A stretch of 11,910 nucleotides of DNA. Source: Sphingomonadales bacterium. GTDB taxonomy: Bacteria; Bacteroidota; Bacteroidia; UBA7662. The notes beneath the pieces were generated by a model. It ran no database searches and was not told the DNA's origin. It worked only from the letters and a program-made list of their open reading frames with translations. A program made the translations under genes and the position numbers. Shown one piece after another: positions 5,024 to 11,910 of the stretch (position 1 is its first letter; each line of letters opens with the position of its first letter). The stretch covers positions 1 through 11,910 of the forward strand of contig VHAW01000046.1 of the NCBI GenBank assembly GCA_016872225.1, in the 5' to 3' direction.

Positions 5024-6364
5024 ATGAGCGATTATAACCCGCTTCGTTTGGTCTTGCTTACCTCCTCGCAAGACTCTGGTGGAGCTGCTATTGCCTGCAT
5101 GCGTCAGGCCCGTTGTTTGGCGGATGCGGGTCATCGGGTGACGGTTTTGAGCCCGGAAAGCTGGTGGGCTTCCGGACCCCGAGGGGTCATGGCGCGTTGG
5201 GTCTTTACCTTGTGGAAGCACCTGGTTTATAGGGCTAACCAATTCTTTTTTTGGAAGAAGGGCGCTATGTTCAGCGCAAATCCATGGCCTGCCGGTGATC
5301 CTGCACGGATGCGTCATCCCGCTTTGATCGAAGCGGATGCCATCATTTTGCATTGGATTAACCATGGGTTTTTGGGATCCAAGGATTTGGAGGTCTTGGC
5401 GGATTTGGGTAAACCGTTGTTATGGCATATGCACGATCAATGGGCCTTTACCGGGGGTTGCCATTATTCGGGGGCCTGCTCTGCTTTTGAACGAGGCTGC
5501 GGGTCATGCCCCCAATTGCGCCAAAGTGGCCCCAAAGATATTTCTAGTCTTCAATTTCAGTCGCGACATCATTGGGCAAGTCAATTAGGTCAACGCCTGG
5601 CCTTGGTTGCCCCGAGCCAGTGGCTGGCCGACACTGCCGAGAAATCCGGTGTGGTGTGCGGAACCGGGGCTTTGATTCGTTGTATTCCCAATCCTTTTGA
5701 TTTGGTAGTGGACGGCTATCAAATACCGCCTCGCTTAACGGCTAACCCTGCGTTGAATACCCAAGATGGAGTGATGCCGCGGGTGTTTTTTGCGGCCGTT
5801 AACCCTTCAGACCCTCGTAAAGGCTGGGAATTGTTGATGTTGGCTTTGGAACATTTGGGTCGAGAGGGACTGCTTTGTCATATCGAAGTGGCCGGCAAGG
5901 TCTCAAAGGATGCGCGCCGCCGAATACAAGCTTTGGAAGCCAGGGGTCACCGGGTTACCTGCCTGAGTTTACTGGGGCCTCGAGCCATGCAAGAGGCCTA
6001 TGCCCGTGCCGATTTATTTGTTATTCCTTCTTTGCAAGAAAATTATCCGAACACTATTTTGGAAAGTTTTGCTGCCGGTACTCCGGTGGTGGGGTTTGCT
6101 GCCGGGGGTATAGCGAACATGGTCGTAGAGGGCCAGAACGGAGCCCTTGCTGCCCCTGTAGACCTTGGTTCTTCAACAAGTTCCAAAACCATAGCCGGAG
6201 TAAATTTAGCCTCAGCTATAGGCAGAGTTTTGGGACATCCTCGGCCGGATGAACTTCGATACGGGGCATATCAAAGCCTAGAGTCTGTACATCCTGATTG
6301 TGTTTCCAAGGCCTACACCGACTTAATTCATTCTATGTTAAACTATTTATCTGCATCGGCTTGA
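5024..6364 (+). CDS. Family 4 glycosyltransferase (GT-B fold)
   Basis: A 446-residue cytoplasmic protein. The N-terminal half has LRLVLLTSSQDSGGAAIACM (7-26) with the glycine-rich acceptor loop, and WHMHDQWAFTGGCHY (134-148), followed by a four-cysteine cluster (146, 152, 159, 162; GGCHYS..C......C..CP) found in a subgroup of GT4 enzymes and likely structural. The C-terminal half shows FAAVNPSDPRKGWELL (256-271) and the donor-site block SLQENYPNTILESFAAGTP (336-354), with Glu339 and Glu347 as the EX7E pair, then VVGFAAGGIANMV. This marks a retaining transferase using a nucleotide sugar. GGAAGG at 5016-5021 lies just before ATG 5024. Placed between the methyltransferases and a GT2 gene, it should add a sugar in the same glycan pathway; donor and acceptor cannot be told. 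Confidence 0.9.
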   Translation: MSDYNPLRLVLLTSSQDSGGAAIACMRQARCLADAGHRVTVLSPESWWASGPRGVMARWVFTLWKHLVYRANQFFFWKKGAMFSANPWPAGDPARMRHPALIEADAIILHWINHGFLGSKDLEVLADLGKPLLWHMHDQWAFTGGCHYSGACSAFERGCGSCPQLRQSGPKDISSLQFQSRHHWASQLGQRLALVAPSQWLADTAEKSGVVCGTGALIRCIPNPFDLVVDGYQIPPRLTANPALNTQDGVMPRVFFAAVNPSDPRKGWELLMLALEHLGREGLLCHIEVAGKVSKDARRRIQALEARGHRVTCLSLLGPRAMQEAYARADLFVIPSLQENYPNTILESFAAGTPVVGFAAGGIANMVVEGQNGALAAPVDLGSSTSSKTIAGVNLASAIGRVLGHPRPDELRYGAYQSLESVHPDCVSKAYTDLIHSMLNYLSASA

Positions 6365-6378
6365 AAAACCCAGAAACT

Positions 6379-7179
6379 ATGTATGTTTCGGTGATCACGG
6401 TGACGTATAATCCCGGAGATTTGTTGGAGCCCACCATGCAATCGGTGTTGGGGCAGGAGGGCGTTCGGTTGGATTATGTGGTGGTGGACGGGTCATCCAA
6501 GGACGGAACGGTGGAGCGATTGCGGGCGTTTGGTGAACAGGTTCAGGGCGAGCCAGTTCAGGGCGAGGGGGTTCACGGAGGTTCGTTGGTCTATCGTTGG
6601 GTTTCTGAGCCTGATCGCGGGCTCTACGACGCTATGAACAAAGGCCTAAAGATGGCGACCGGGGATTATGTCTTGTTTTTGAATGTCGGGGATACCTTGG
6701 CCCATTCTCGCGTTTTGGTGGATCTGTGGGCAGAGGCATCGGATGCGGGGGCTTATTACGGGCAAGCTATGGTGGTGGAATCGGTAGGGGGCAGAGAAAA
6801 GGGATTACGCCGCCCCCTGCCGCCCCCTCAATTGAACAGTCGCTCTCTTCGCTTCGGGATGGCGGTATGCCACCAAGCCTTTATCGTTGGACGGGCTTGG
6901 ACCCCTGCTTACGATTTGCAATACCGCATATGTGCCGATATTGATTGGATGATTCGCTGTTTGCAAGCCTTGGAAAAGGAAAAGGTTCGCATCCACTTTG
7001 CCGATAGGGTATTGGTGCATTTTTTGGACGGAGGCCTCTCCAGCCAACGTCGCAAAGTCGCCTGGAGAGAGCGATACCGCATCCTTCATCGGCATTACGG
7101 TCTCTTGAACAATCTGTTGAACCATGGGTGGATAGGGTTGCGCTATATTTTGAGACGATTTGTGCCGAACTTTGGCTGA
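6379..7179 (+). CDS. WcaE-like family 2 glycosyltransferase
   Basis: A 266-residue protein. MYVSVITVTYNPGDLLEPTM (1-20), YVVVDGSSKDGT (33-44) and SEPDRGLYDAMNKGLKMATG (76-95) are hallmarks of GT2 enzymes related to colanic acid WcaE. FLNVGD (100-105) stands in place of a DxD metal motif, as is usual in this subgroup. MAVCHQAFIV (161-170), CADIDWMIR (185-193) and FLDGGLSSQ (215-223) complete the catalytic half. The ATG at 6379 was chosen because the GT2 fold begins at its second residue; it lies 14 bases after the GT4 stop and is preceded by AAACCC 7 bases upstream. A 15-base in-frame tandem repeat around 6541-6585 adds a GEPVQGEGVHGG-type loop between two core strands. Likely an inverting transferase of the same glycan pathway. 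Confidence 0.9.
   Translation: MYVSVITVTYNPGDLLEPTMQSVLGQEGVRLDYVVVDGSSKDGTVERLRAFGEQVQGEPVQGEGVHGGSLVYRWVSEPDRGLYDAMNKGLKMATGDYVLFLNVGDTLAHSRVLVDLWAEASDAGAYYGQAMVVESVGGREKGLRRPLPPPQLNSRSLRFGMAVCHQAFIVGRAWTPAYDLQYRICADIDWMIRCLQALEKEKVRIHFADRVLVHFLDGGLSSQRRKVAWRERYRILHRHYGLLNNLLNHGWIGLRYILRRFVPNFG
6541..6585 (+). repeat. Short in-frame tandem repeat (15-base unit) inside the GT2 gene
   Basis: GTTCAGGGCGAGCCA (6541-6555) is followed by GTTCAGGGCGAGGGG (6556-6570) and a decayed third unit GTTCACGGAGGTTCG (6571-6585). Each unit codes five residues (V-Q-G-E-x), so changes in copy number keep the frame. Confidence 0.65.
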
Positions 7180-7190
7180 ATCCACCCTTT

Positions 7191-10010
7191 ATGCCCTTAG
7201 ACCCGTCGATCCGCTCCGTCCTCATCATCGGAAGCGGACCCATTGTCATCGGCCAGGCCTGCGAATTTGATTACTCCGGATCCCAGGCTGCCCGCTCCCT
7301 TCGCGAAGAAGGTATAGAAGTCATCCTGATCAATTCCAACCCCGCCACTATCATGACCGATCCGGTCACTGCGGATCGGGTGTACTTGATGCCGTTGACG
7401 ATCGAGTCTTTGGAACACATTATTTCACAACATCGTATCGATGCTGTTCTGCCCACCATGGGCGGCCAGACCGCGCTTAATTTATGCAAAGAAGCCGATG
7501 AGTTGGGATTGTGGACCGAACATAATATTCGATTGATTGGGGTGGATATCGATGCGATTGAGCGCACTGAAAATCGCGAAGAATTTCGCAAACTCATGTT
7601 AGAAATCGGCATCGGTGTAGCGCCATCCCGAATTGCCAATTCGTTTCTGGAAGGCAAAGAAGCCGCTGAAGAAATTGGGTTTCCTTTGGTCATTCGGCCT
7701 TCTTATACCTTGGGCGGAACAGGGGGTGCGGTCATTTATCGCAAAGAGGATTTTGACAAAGCACTGAATCGAGGACTTGATGCCTCCCCAACGCATGAAG
7801 TCCTAATTGACAAGGCTGTATTGGGTTGGAAGGAATACGAATTGGAATTGTTACGGGATGCTGCAGACAATGTTTGTATTATTTGCGCCATCGAAAACAT
7901 GGACCCGATGGGTATCCATACCGGTGACAGCATCACCGTAGCACCGGCCATGACCCTCAGCGATACCGCAATGCAGGCGATGCGCAATCAGGCGATTCGC
8001 ATGATGCGTTCGATTGGGAATTTTGCCGGGGGTTGCAATGTGCAATTTGCTATGGATCCCCTGACCGAGGATATCATCGCTATCGAAATCAATCCAAGGG
8101 TATCGCGCTCTTCGGCCCTGGCCTCCAAAGCCACAGGGTACCCAATTGCCAAAATAGCAGCCAAGCTTGCCATAGGCTATCGTTTGGACGAATTACCCAA
8201 TCAAATCACCCTCAGCACCTCCGCGTTCTTTGAACCCGCGTTGGATTATGTAATTGTCAAAATCCCCAAATGGAACTTTGACAAATTTCCGGGGGCAGAC
8301 CGTAGCTTGGGTTTCCAAATGAAATCGGTAGGTGAGGTGATGGGGATAGGTCGTAGCTTCAACGAAGCGCTGCAGAAGGCCTGCCAAAGCCTTGAAATCA
8401 ATCGTGCGGGAATTGGAGCCGACGGGAAAAGCGAGCGTCGTCTGGAGGTTATTATGGACAGCCTAGAACGTCCCTCTTGGGAGCGCTTATTCCATTTGTA
8501 CGACGCTTTCTCTTTGGGGGTTCCACTCAAATCAGTCCAGAAGGCAACCCGTATTGACCCATGGTTCCTGCGCGAGATTCGTTCCTTGGTGGAGCTTGAG
8601 CAGCGGGTCAAACCCATGAGTCTCGCACAAATCGATCGTGACCTGATGCGAGACCTTAAACAGAATGGGTTTTCTGATTATCAGATTGCTTGCATGGTCA
8701 TGGACGATGTGAAGGAGGAACAAGTCAGGGTACATCGAAAGTCCCTCGACTTGCATCGGGTTTGGAAAATGGTGGACACGTGCAGCGCGGAGTTTCCTGC
8801 GGCAACGCCCTACTATTATTCCTGCTACGATACCGAGAATGAAAGTGTCGTGAGCGATAAGCCCAAGGTCATCGTGTTGGGATCCGGACCCAATCGCATT
8901 GGACAAGGCATTGAATTTGATTATTCTTGTGTGCACGGTTTGTTGGCAGCCAGAGAATCAGGCTTCGAAGCTATTATGCTGAATTGTAATCCCGAGACGG
9001 TGAGCACAGATTTCAATATGGCGGATAAGTTGTACTTTGAGCCTGTTTTCTGGGAACATCTGCTTGATCTGTTGGAGCACGAGAAGCCTGTTGGAGTCAT
9101 TGTTCAGCTTGGAGGTCAAACCGCTCTCAAATTGGCAGAGAAAATCCATGCACACGGGTATCGAATCATCGGGACCTCCTACGAGAGCATGGACTTGGCC
9201 GAGGATCGCGGGCGTTTCAGCGATTTACTCAAAGATTTGGAGATACCCTATCCCCGATATGGGGTTACCGAAACGGCCGAAGAAGCCTTGCAGATTGCGC
9301 ATGAAGTGGGTTACCCCGTGCTGGTAAGGCCCAGTTATGTGCTTGGAGGGCAGGGAATGAGTATAGTGATCAACGATGAAGAGCTGGAAAAGGCGGTTGT
9401 GGATTTACTGCGTCGCATACCAGGGAATCGGATTTTAATAGATCATTTCTTGGATCGTGCGATGGAAGCCGAAGCAGATTGCATTAGCGATGGCGACGAA
9501 GTGATGATGTGCGGGATTATGGAGCATATCGAACCCGCGGGAATTCATTCAGGAGACTCCCATGCTGTTTTGCCTCCTTTTGGATTATCACCGTTGGTCG
9601 TAACCCAAATGGAAGAATACACCCGAAGACTGGCCAAGGCTCTTCAAATTACCGGCTTGATGAATGTTCAGTTTGCTATCAAGAATGACATAGTCTATGT
9701 TATTGAGGCTAATCCGAGGGCTTCTCGTACATTACCCTTCCTGGCCAAGGCTTACGACATTCCTTTTGTAAATATGGCGACCAAAGTGATGTTAGGAATA
9801 CAGAAATTATCGGACTTTCATTCGGAGTATAAATTGCAGGGCTGGGCCATCAAAGAGCCTGTTTTCTCCTTCAGTAAATTTCCCAATGTCAACAAAGAAC
9901 TGGGTCCTGAAATGAAATCCACCGGTGAAGCGATTCGTTTTATCAGCGATTTGCGCGATCCTTATTTCAGGGATTTGTACAAAAGGAAATCCATGTACTT
10001 GTCACGATAG
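7191..10010 (+). CDS. carB: Carbamoyl-phosphate synthase large subunit, short form without MGS domain
   Basis: A 939-residue enzyme. CarB makes carbamoyl phosphate from bicarbonate, two ATP and ammonia tunnelled from the CarA glutaminase; the product feeds pyrimidine and arginine synthesis. The N-terminal half begins SVLIIGSGPIVIGQACEFDY (about 9-28), with ATP-grasp marks TMGGQTALN, RPSYTLGGTGGA, GWKEYE, IHTGDSITVAPA and EINPRVSRSSALASKATG. An oligomerisation region follows (about 400-550). The second half repeats the pattern: VIVLGSGPNRIGQGIEFDYS, NCNPETVSTDF, RPSYVLGGQGMS, GIMEHIEPAGIHSGDS and EANPRASRTLPF. It ends soon after LGPEMKSTGEAIRFI, whereas the ~1073-residue E. coli enzyme continues with a ~130-residue allosteric MGS domain. 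ATG 7191 was chosen because an in-frame start at 7128 lies inside the GT2 gene. No carA is in view. The gap to GT2 is 11 bases. Confidence 0.97.
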   Translation: MPLDPSIRSVLIIGSGPIVIGQACEFDYSGSQAARSLREEGIEVILINSNPATIMTDPVTADRVYLMPLTIESLEHIISQHRIDAVLPTMGGQTALNLCKEADELGLWTEHNIRLIGVDIDAIERTENREEFRKLMLEIGIGVAPSRIANSFLEGKEAAEEIGFPLVIRPSYTLGGTGGAVIYRKEDFDKALNRGLDASPTHEVLIDKAVLGWKEYELELLRDAADNVCIICAIENMDPMGIHTGDSITVAPAMTLSDTAMQAMRNQAIRMMRSIGNFAGGCNVQFAMDPLTEDIIAIEINPRVSRSSALASKATGYPIAKIAAKLAIGYRLDELPNQITLSTSAFFEPALDYVIVKIPKWNFDKFPGADRSLGFQMKSVGEVMGIGRSFNEALQKACQSLEINRAGIGADGKSERRLEVIMDSLERPSWERLFHLYDAFSLGVPLKSVQKATRIDPWFLREIRSLVELEQRVKPMSLAQIDRDLMRDLKQNGFSDYQIACMVMDDVKEEQVRVHRKSLDLHRVWKMVDTCSAEFPAATPYYYSCYDTENESVVSDKPKVIVLGSGPNRIGQGIEFDYSCVHGLLAARESGFEAIMLNCNPETVSTDFNMADKLYFEPVFWEHLLDLLEHEKPVGVIVQLGGQTALKLAEKIHAHGYRIIGTSYESMDLAEDRGRFSDLLKDLEIPYPRYGVTETAEEALQIAHEVGYPVLVRPSYVLGGQGMSIVINDEELEKAVVDLLRRIPGNRILIDHFLDRAMEAEADCISDGDEVMMCGIMEHIEPAGIHSGDSHAVLPPFGLSPLVVTQMEEYTRRLAKALQITGLMNVQFAIKNDIVYVIEANPRASRTLPFLAKAYDIPFVNMATKVMLGIQKLSDFHSEYKLQGWAIKEPVFSFSKFPNVNKELGPEMKSTGEAIRFISDLRDPYFRDLYKRKSMYLSR

Positions 10011-10020
10011 CTTCCTATCG
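10005..10020 (+). terminator. Candidate intrinsic terminator after carB
   Basis: CGATAG (10005-10010) and CTATCG (10015-10020) pair perfectly around the tetraloop CTTC, and GTCTTTCTCC follows. The stem includes the carB stop codon. The stem is short and the T tract is broken, so efficiency may be modest, but its place at the end of the six-gene run supports the call. Confidence 0.42.
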
Positions 10021-10035
10021 GTCTTTCTCCTTGGA

Positions 10036-10118
10036 TAGAACATCCTGCTTTTTTATAGAAATTTAATGTGTTGTTCTAAACTTAGAGGCGATTAAAAAGT
10101 CAATATTCGGTTGTTCTA
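10036..10118. promoter_or_regulatory. Three TGTTCTA elements upstream of the response regulator (candidate operator)
   Basis: TGTTCTA occurs reversed at 10036-10042 (read as TAGAACA) and directly at 10072-10078 and 10112-10118. The two direct copies share nine bases, TTGTTCTAA (10071-10079 and 10111-10119), spaced exactly 40 bases, about four helical turns. The last copy ends 3 bases before the regulator's ATG. Repeated sites like these could bind the regulator itself or another factor. No clear TAnnTTTG promoter box was found in this 111-base gap. Confidence 0.4.
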
Positions 10119-10121
10119 AGT

Positions 10122-10829
10122 ATGGAAACCGTACATATTTTATTGGTGGAAGATGACGACGCCATGGCAATTGCGGTGGTGGAAGGGTTGACACAGGAAG
10201 GATTTGCAGTGGATCGGGCAGTCGATAGTCAGGAGGCTAGGCGCTTTTTTGGCGGAAAGGATTACCAGGTGGTCGTTTTGGACCGTATGTTGCCCGGTAG
10301 CCTCAACGGAATCGAACTCGCGAGCCGCTTTCGATCCCAGCGCCCAGCTTGCGGTTTGTTGATGCTGACGGCCTTGGGAACTACCGGGGATAAAATCGAA
10401 GGGCTGGAAGCTGGTGCGGATGATTACTTGGTCAAGCCTTTTGATTTCGATGAATTGCTCGCCCGAATCCGGGCCATTTTGCGTCGTCAAGATAGGCATT
10501 CGGGTCCCCGTCAATTAAAAGTTGGTCCGCTGATTCTCGATTTGCAGACCAAAGAAGCCCGCAGGGAAGGGAGGCCCATCAGCCTTACGGCCAAAGAGTT
10601 TCATCTCCTGGAGTATTTCATGCGCCACAAAGGGGAGGTCTTGAGCCGAACGCAATTGGCCGCCGATGTTTGGGATATTCATTTTGACACTGGAACCAAT
10701 GTCGTGGACGTGTATATCAATTTCCTGCGTAAGAAAATTGACCGCGATTTCGATACCAAAATGCTGGTGACCCGTATCGGACAGGGATATCAATTGACGG
10801 AAGAAGCAAACCCATCCCAGGCGTCTTAG
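10122..10829 (+). CDS. OmpR/PhoB-family response regulator
   Basis: A 235-residue DNA-binding regulator. The receiver domain begins VHILLVEDDDAM, with acidic Glu10-Asp11-Asp12, the phospho-acceptor Asp54 in VVVLDRMLPG, Thr83 in LMLTALG and Lys105 in DDYLVKPF; all key residues are present. After a linker (RRQDRHSGPRQ), a winged-helix domain runs from about residue 130: LILDLQTKEARREG, ISLTAKEFHLLEYFM, GEVLSRTQLAADVWDIHFDT, the recognition-helix segment NVVDVYINFLRKKID, and the wing LVTRIGQGYQL. It should be phosphorylated by the histidine kinase starting 13 bases downstream and then bind promoter DNA. The start at ATG 10122 directly precedes the first receiver strand. Targets are unknown; self-regulation through the TGTTCTA repeats is possible. 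Confidence 0.95.
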   Translation: METVHILLVEDDDAMAIAVVEGLTQEGFAVDRAVDSQEARRFFGGKDYQVVVLDRMLPGSLNGIELASRFRSQRPACGLLMLTALGTTGDKIEGLEAGADDYLVKPFDFDELLARIRAILRRQDRHSGPRQLKVGPLILDLQTKEARREGRPISLTAKEFHLLEYFMRHKGEVLSRTQLAADVWDIHFDTGTNVVDVYINFLRKKIDRDFDTKMLVTRIGQGYQLTEEANPSQAS

Positions 10830-10842
10830 TTTCGCCCAAGGG

Positions 10843-11910
10843 ATGACCATACGCAATCAATTAAGCAGGAGGCTATTGGCCTTGGTGGCCTTGGTTTTGG
10901 GCTTGGTGCTCCTGGTGGTGTATGTCTTGGTGAATCGTCAAAGGGAGGTCTCCTTTCACGAACGTCTTCAGCAGGGGGCTTTGGCCAGAGGCTTTCTTTG
11001 GATGGAATCCTCTCCGGGAGCAGCGTTGGGGACTCTGCGATCGACTTCGGCCGAATTTCCGGAATCGGCCACGGTGCTTTGGGTTTATAATTATCAAAAC
11101 CGGTTGTTATGGGCCGAAGATTCTGTGGGTCAGGTAGCCACCCTGACCCAGGAGGAATTGAACCAAGCCCGTCGCGATGGGGTTGCTTTTTTTCGGAGGG
11201 GAACCGTGGAAGTCGCCGCCGTGGCTTTTCCCCTCGATCATTACAACCGTATGTTGGTGGTGTGGGGGCATCGGGATTTGGAGGGCGAACGGCAATTGGG
11301 ATTTCTTCGTTGGATCCTTTTGGCTGGGTGGATCTTGGGCATGGGATTAACCGGTCTTTTTTCGTATGGGTTTTCGGGCAAAGCCTTGGGTCCGGTGAGT
11401 CATCTTCTGGACCGTGTAGAGGGAATGCAAACCAGCAAGGCGCTTGATTTTCATCTTGTGGAGGCCAATAGGCCGGATGAAATTGGGCGCTTGGCTCGCA
11501 AATTCAATGAGTTTATGGCCCGCCTTGCCGAGGCGGTTCGTTCCCAACAGAAATTCTTGGGTCTTGCGTCCCATCAGTTGAGAACACCCCTGGCTTCCAC
11601 CAAGGTAAGCCTTGAAGTGTTGTTACGAAAACCGCGTACCGTGGAAGAGTATCGTACAGCTTTGGAGAGGACACTGCTCAGTTTGGATGAACTTAACCGC
11701 ACCGCTCACCGGCTCTTGGTATGGGTCCAATTGGATGCGGGTTCCCACACCATGCAACGAACTAGAGTGCCCCTGGATGAATTACTCGTCGAAATACAGG
11801 CTTCATGGAAGCGCCACCTTCCGCAGTGGGAAATTCGATGCCAGATAATGGAGGGTGAGGATCCCCCTCAGGGTTTGCCGGGCAAGGAAGGCGAAAGGGG
11901 GGCGGAAGTT
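10843..11910 (+). CDS. Membrane sensor histidine kinase, 3' end outside window
   Basis: The frame is open from ATG 10843 to the right edge (356 residues), so the ATP-binding catalytic domain is mostly missing. TM1 lies at about residues 11-30 (LLALVALVLGLVLLVVYVLV). A periplasmic sensor part of ~125 residues follows with no recognised fold. TM2 is at about 157-177 (WILLAGWILGMGLTGLFSYG). A HAMP linker (about 178-233, with LGPVSHLLDRVEGM and RPDEIGRLARKFNEFM) leads into the dimerisation/phospho-acceptor domain, where LASHQLRTPLAS carries the autophosphorylated His244. The H-box has Gln where Glu is commonest (SHQLRTPL versus SHELRTPL), which is a known variant. The 13-base gap to the response regulator marks them as a cognate pair. 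The signal sensed cannot be told. Confidence 0.93.
   Translation, partial: MTIRNQLSRRLLALVALVLGLVLLVVYVLVNRQREVSFHERLQQGALARGFLWMESSPGAALGTLRSTSAEFPESATVLWVYNYQNRLLWAEDSVGQVATLTQEELNQARRDGVAFFRRGTVEVAAVAFPLDHYNRMLVVWGHRDLEGERQLGFLRWILLAGWILGMGLTGLFSYGFSGKALGPVSHLLDRVEGMQTSKALDFHLVEANRPDEIGRLARKFNEFMARLAEAVRSQQKFLGLASHQLRTPLASTKVSLEVLLRKPRTVEEYRTALERTLLSLDELNRTAHRLLVWVQLDAGSHTMQRTRVPLDELLVEIQASWKRHLPQWEIRCQIMEGEDPPQGLPGKEGERGAEV

Noticed and set aside
6298..6378. Upstream extension of the GT2 gene
   Set aside because: The added residues lie within the GT4 coding region, and the GT2 fold begins directly at ATG 6379.
7128..7190. Upstream extension of carB
   Set aside because: It would overlap the GT2 gene and adds residues that do not match CarB, whose N-terminus fits ATG 7191.
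7197..9155. Several antisense open frames across carB
   Set aside because: They are shadows of a strongly conserved gene and show no protein family features.
1..11910. CRISPR arrays, tRNA or rRNA genes, insertion sequences, phage or defence genes
   Set aside because: No regularly spaced repeats, cloverleaf sequences, transposase motifs or known defence domains were seen on either strand.

Overview
The window looks like a piece of a Bacteroidota chromosome. Four things point there. The partial first gene ends in what looks like a type IX secretion (Por) C-terminal sorting domain. There is an N-terminal fragment of a TonB-dependent receptor of the CarboxypepD_reg-like class. Most starts lack a convincing Shine-Dalgarno sequence. 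One intergenic region carries a good TTG-N19-TAnnTTTG promoter of the Bacteroidota type. The short CarB, without a C-terminal MGS domain, also fits. I cannot name the genus.

Layout. Positions 2-720 (+) hold the 3' end of a probable type IX-secreted protein, overlapped by a small DCC/DUF393 thiol-disulfide oxidoreductase-like gene. Positions 730-1293 (-) hold frr, the ribosome recycling factor, on its own and not visibly next to pyrH. Positions 1294-1533 are non-coding and carry two inverted repeats. Positions 1534-1893 (+) hold a truncated TonB-dependent receptor N-terminus, probably a gene remnant. Positions 1924-2178 (-) hold a small secreted Cys/Lys/Ala-rich protein, read from a promoter that lies across the start of the next, divergent gene.

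Positions 2250-10010 (+) form a tight run of six genes with overlaps or gaps of at most 14 bases: an HlpA-like nucleotide-diphospho-sugar transferase, a zinc-ribbon SAM methyltransferase, a second SAM methyltransferase with a hydrophobic tail, a GT4 glycosyltransferase, a WcaE-like GT2 glycosyltransferase, and carB. The first five look like part of a surface-glycan assembly or modification module. carB is a housekeeping gene for pyrimidine and arginine precursors and appears to be the last gene of the same run, closed by a candidate hairpin terminator.

Positions 10122-11910 (+) hold a two-component system: an OmpR/PhoB-type response regulator followed by a membrane histidine kinase that runs off the right edge. 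The 111-base gap in front of the regulator carries three copies of TGTTCTA, a candidate operator.

No tRNA, rRNA, CRISPR array or insertion sequence was recognised. I see no clearly new multi-gene system. The points most worth a second look are the TGTTCTA repeats, the broken TonB receptor with an odd opposing reading frame, the small Cys-rich protein with its embedded promoter, and a recurrent AAACCC box just upstream of three start codons.
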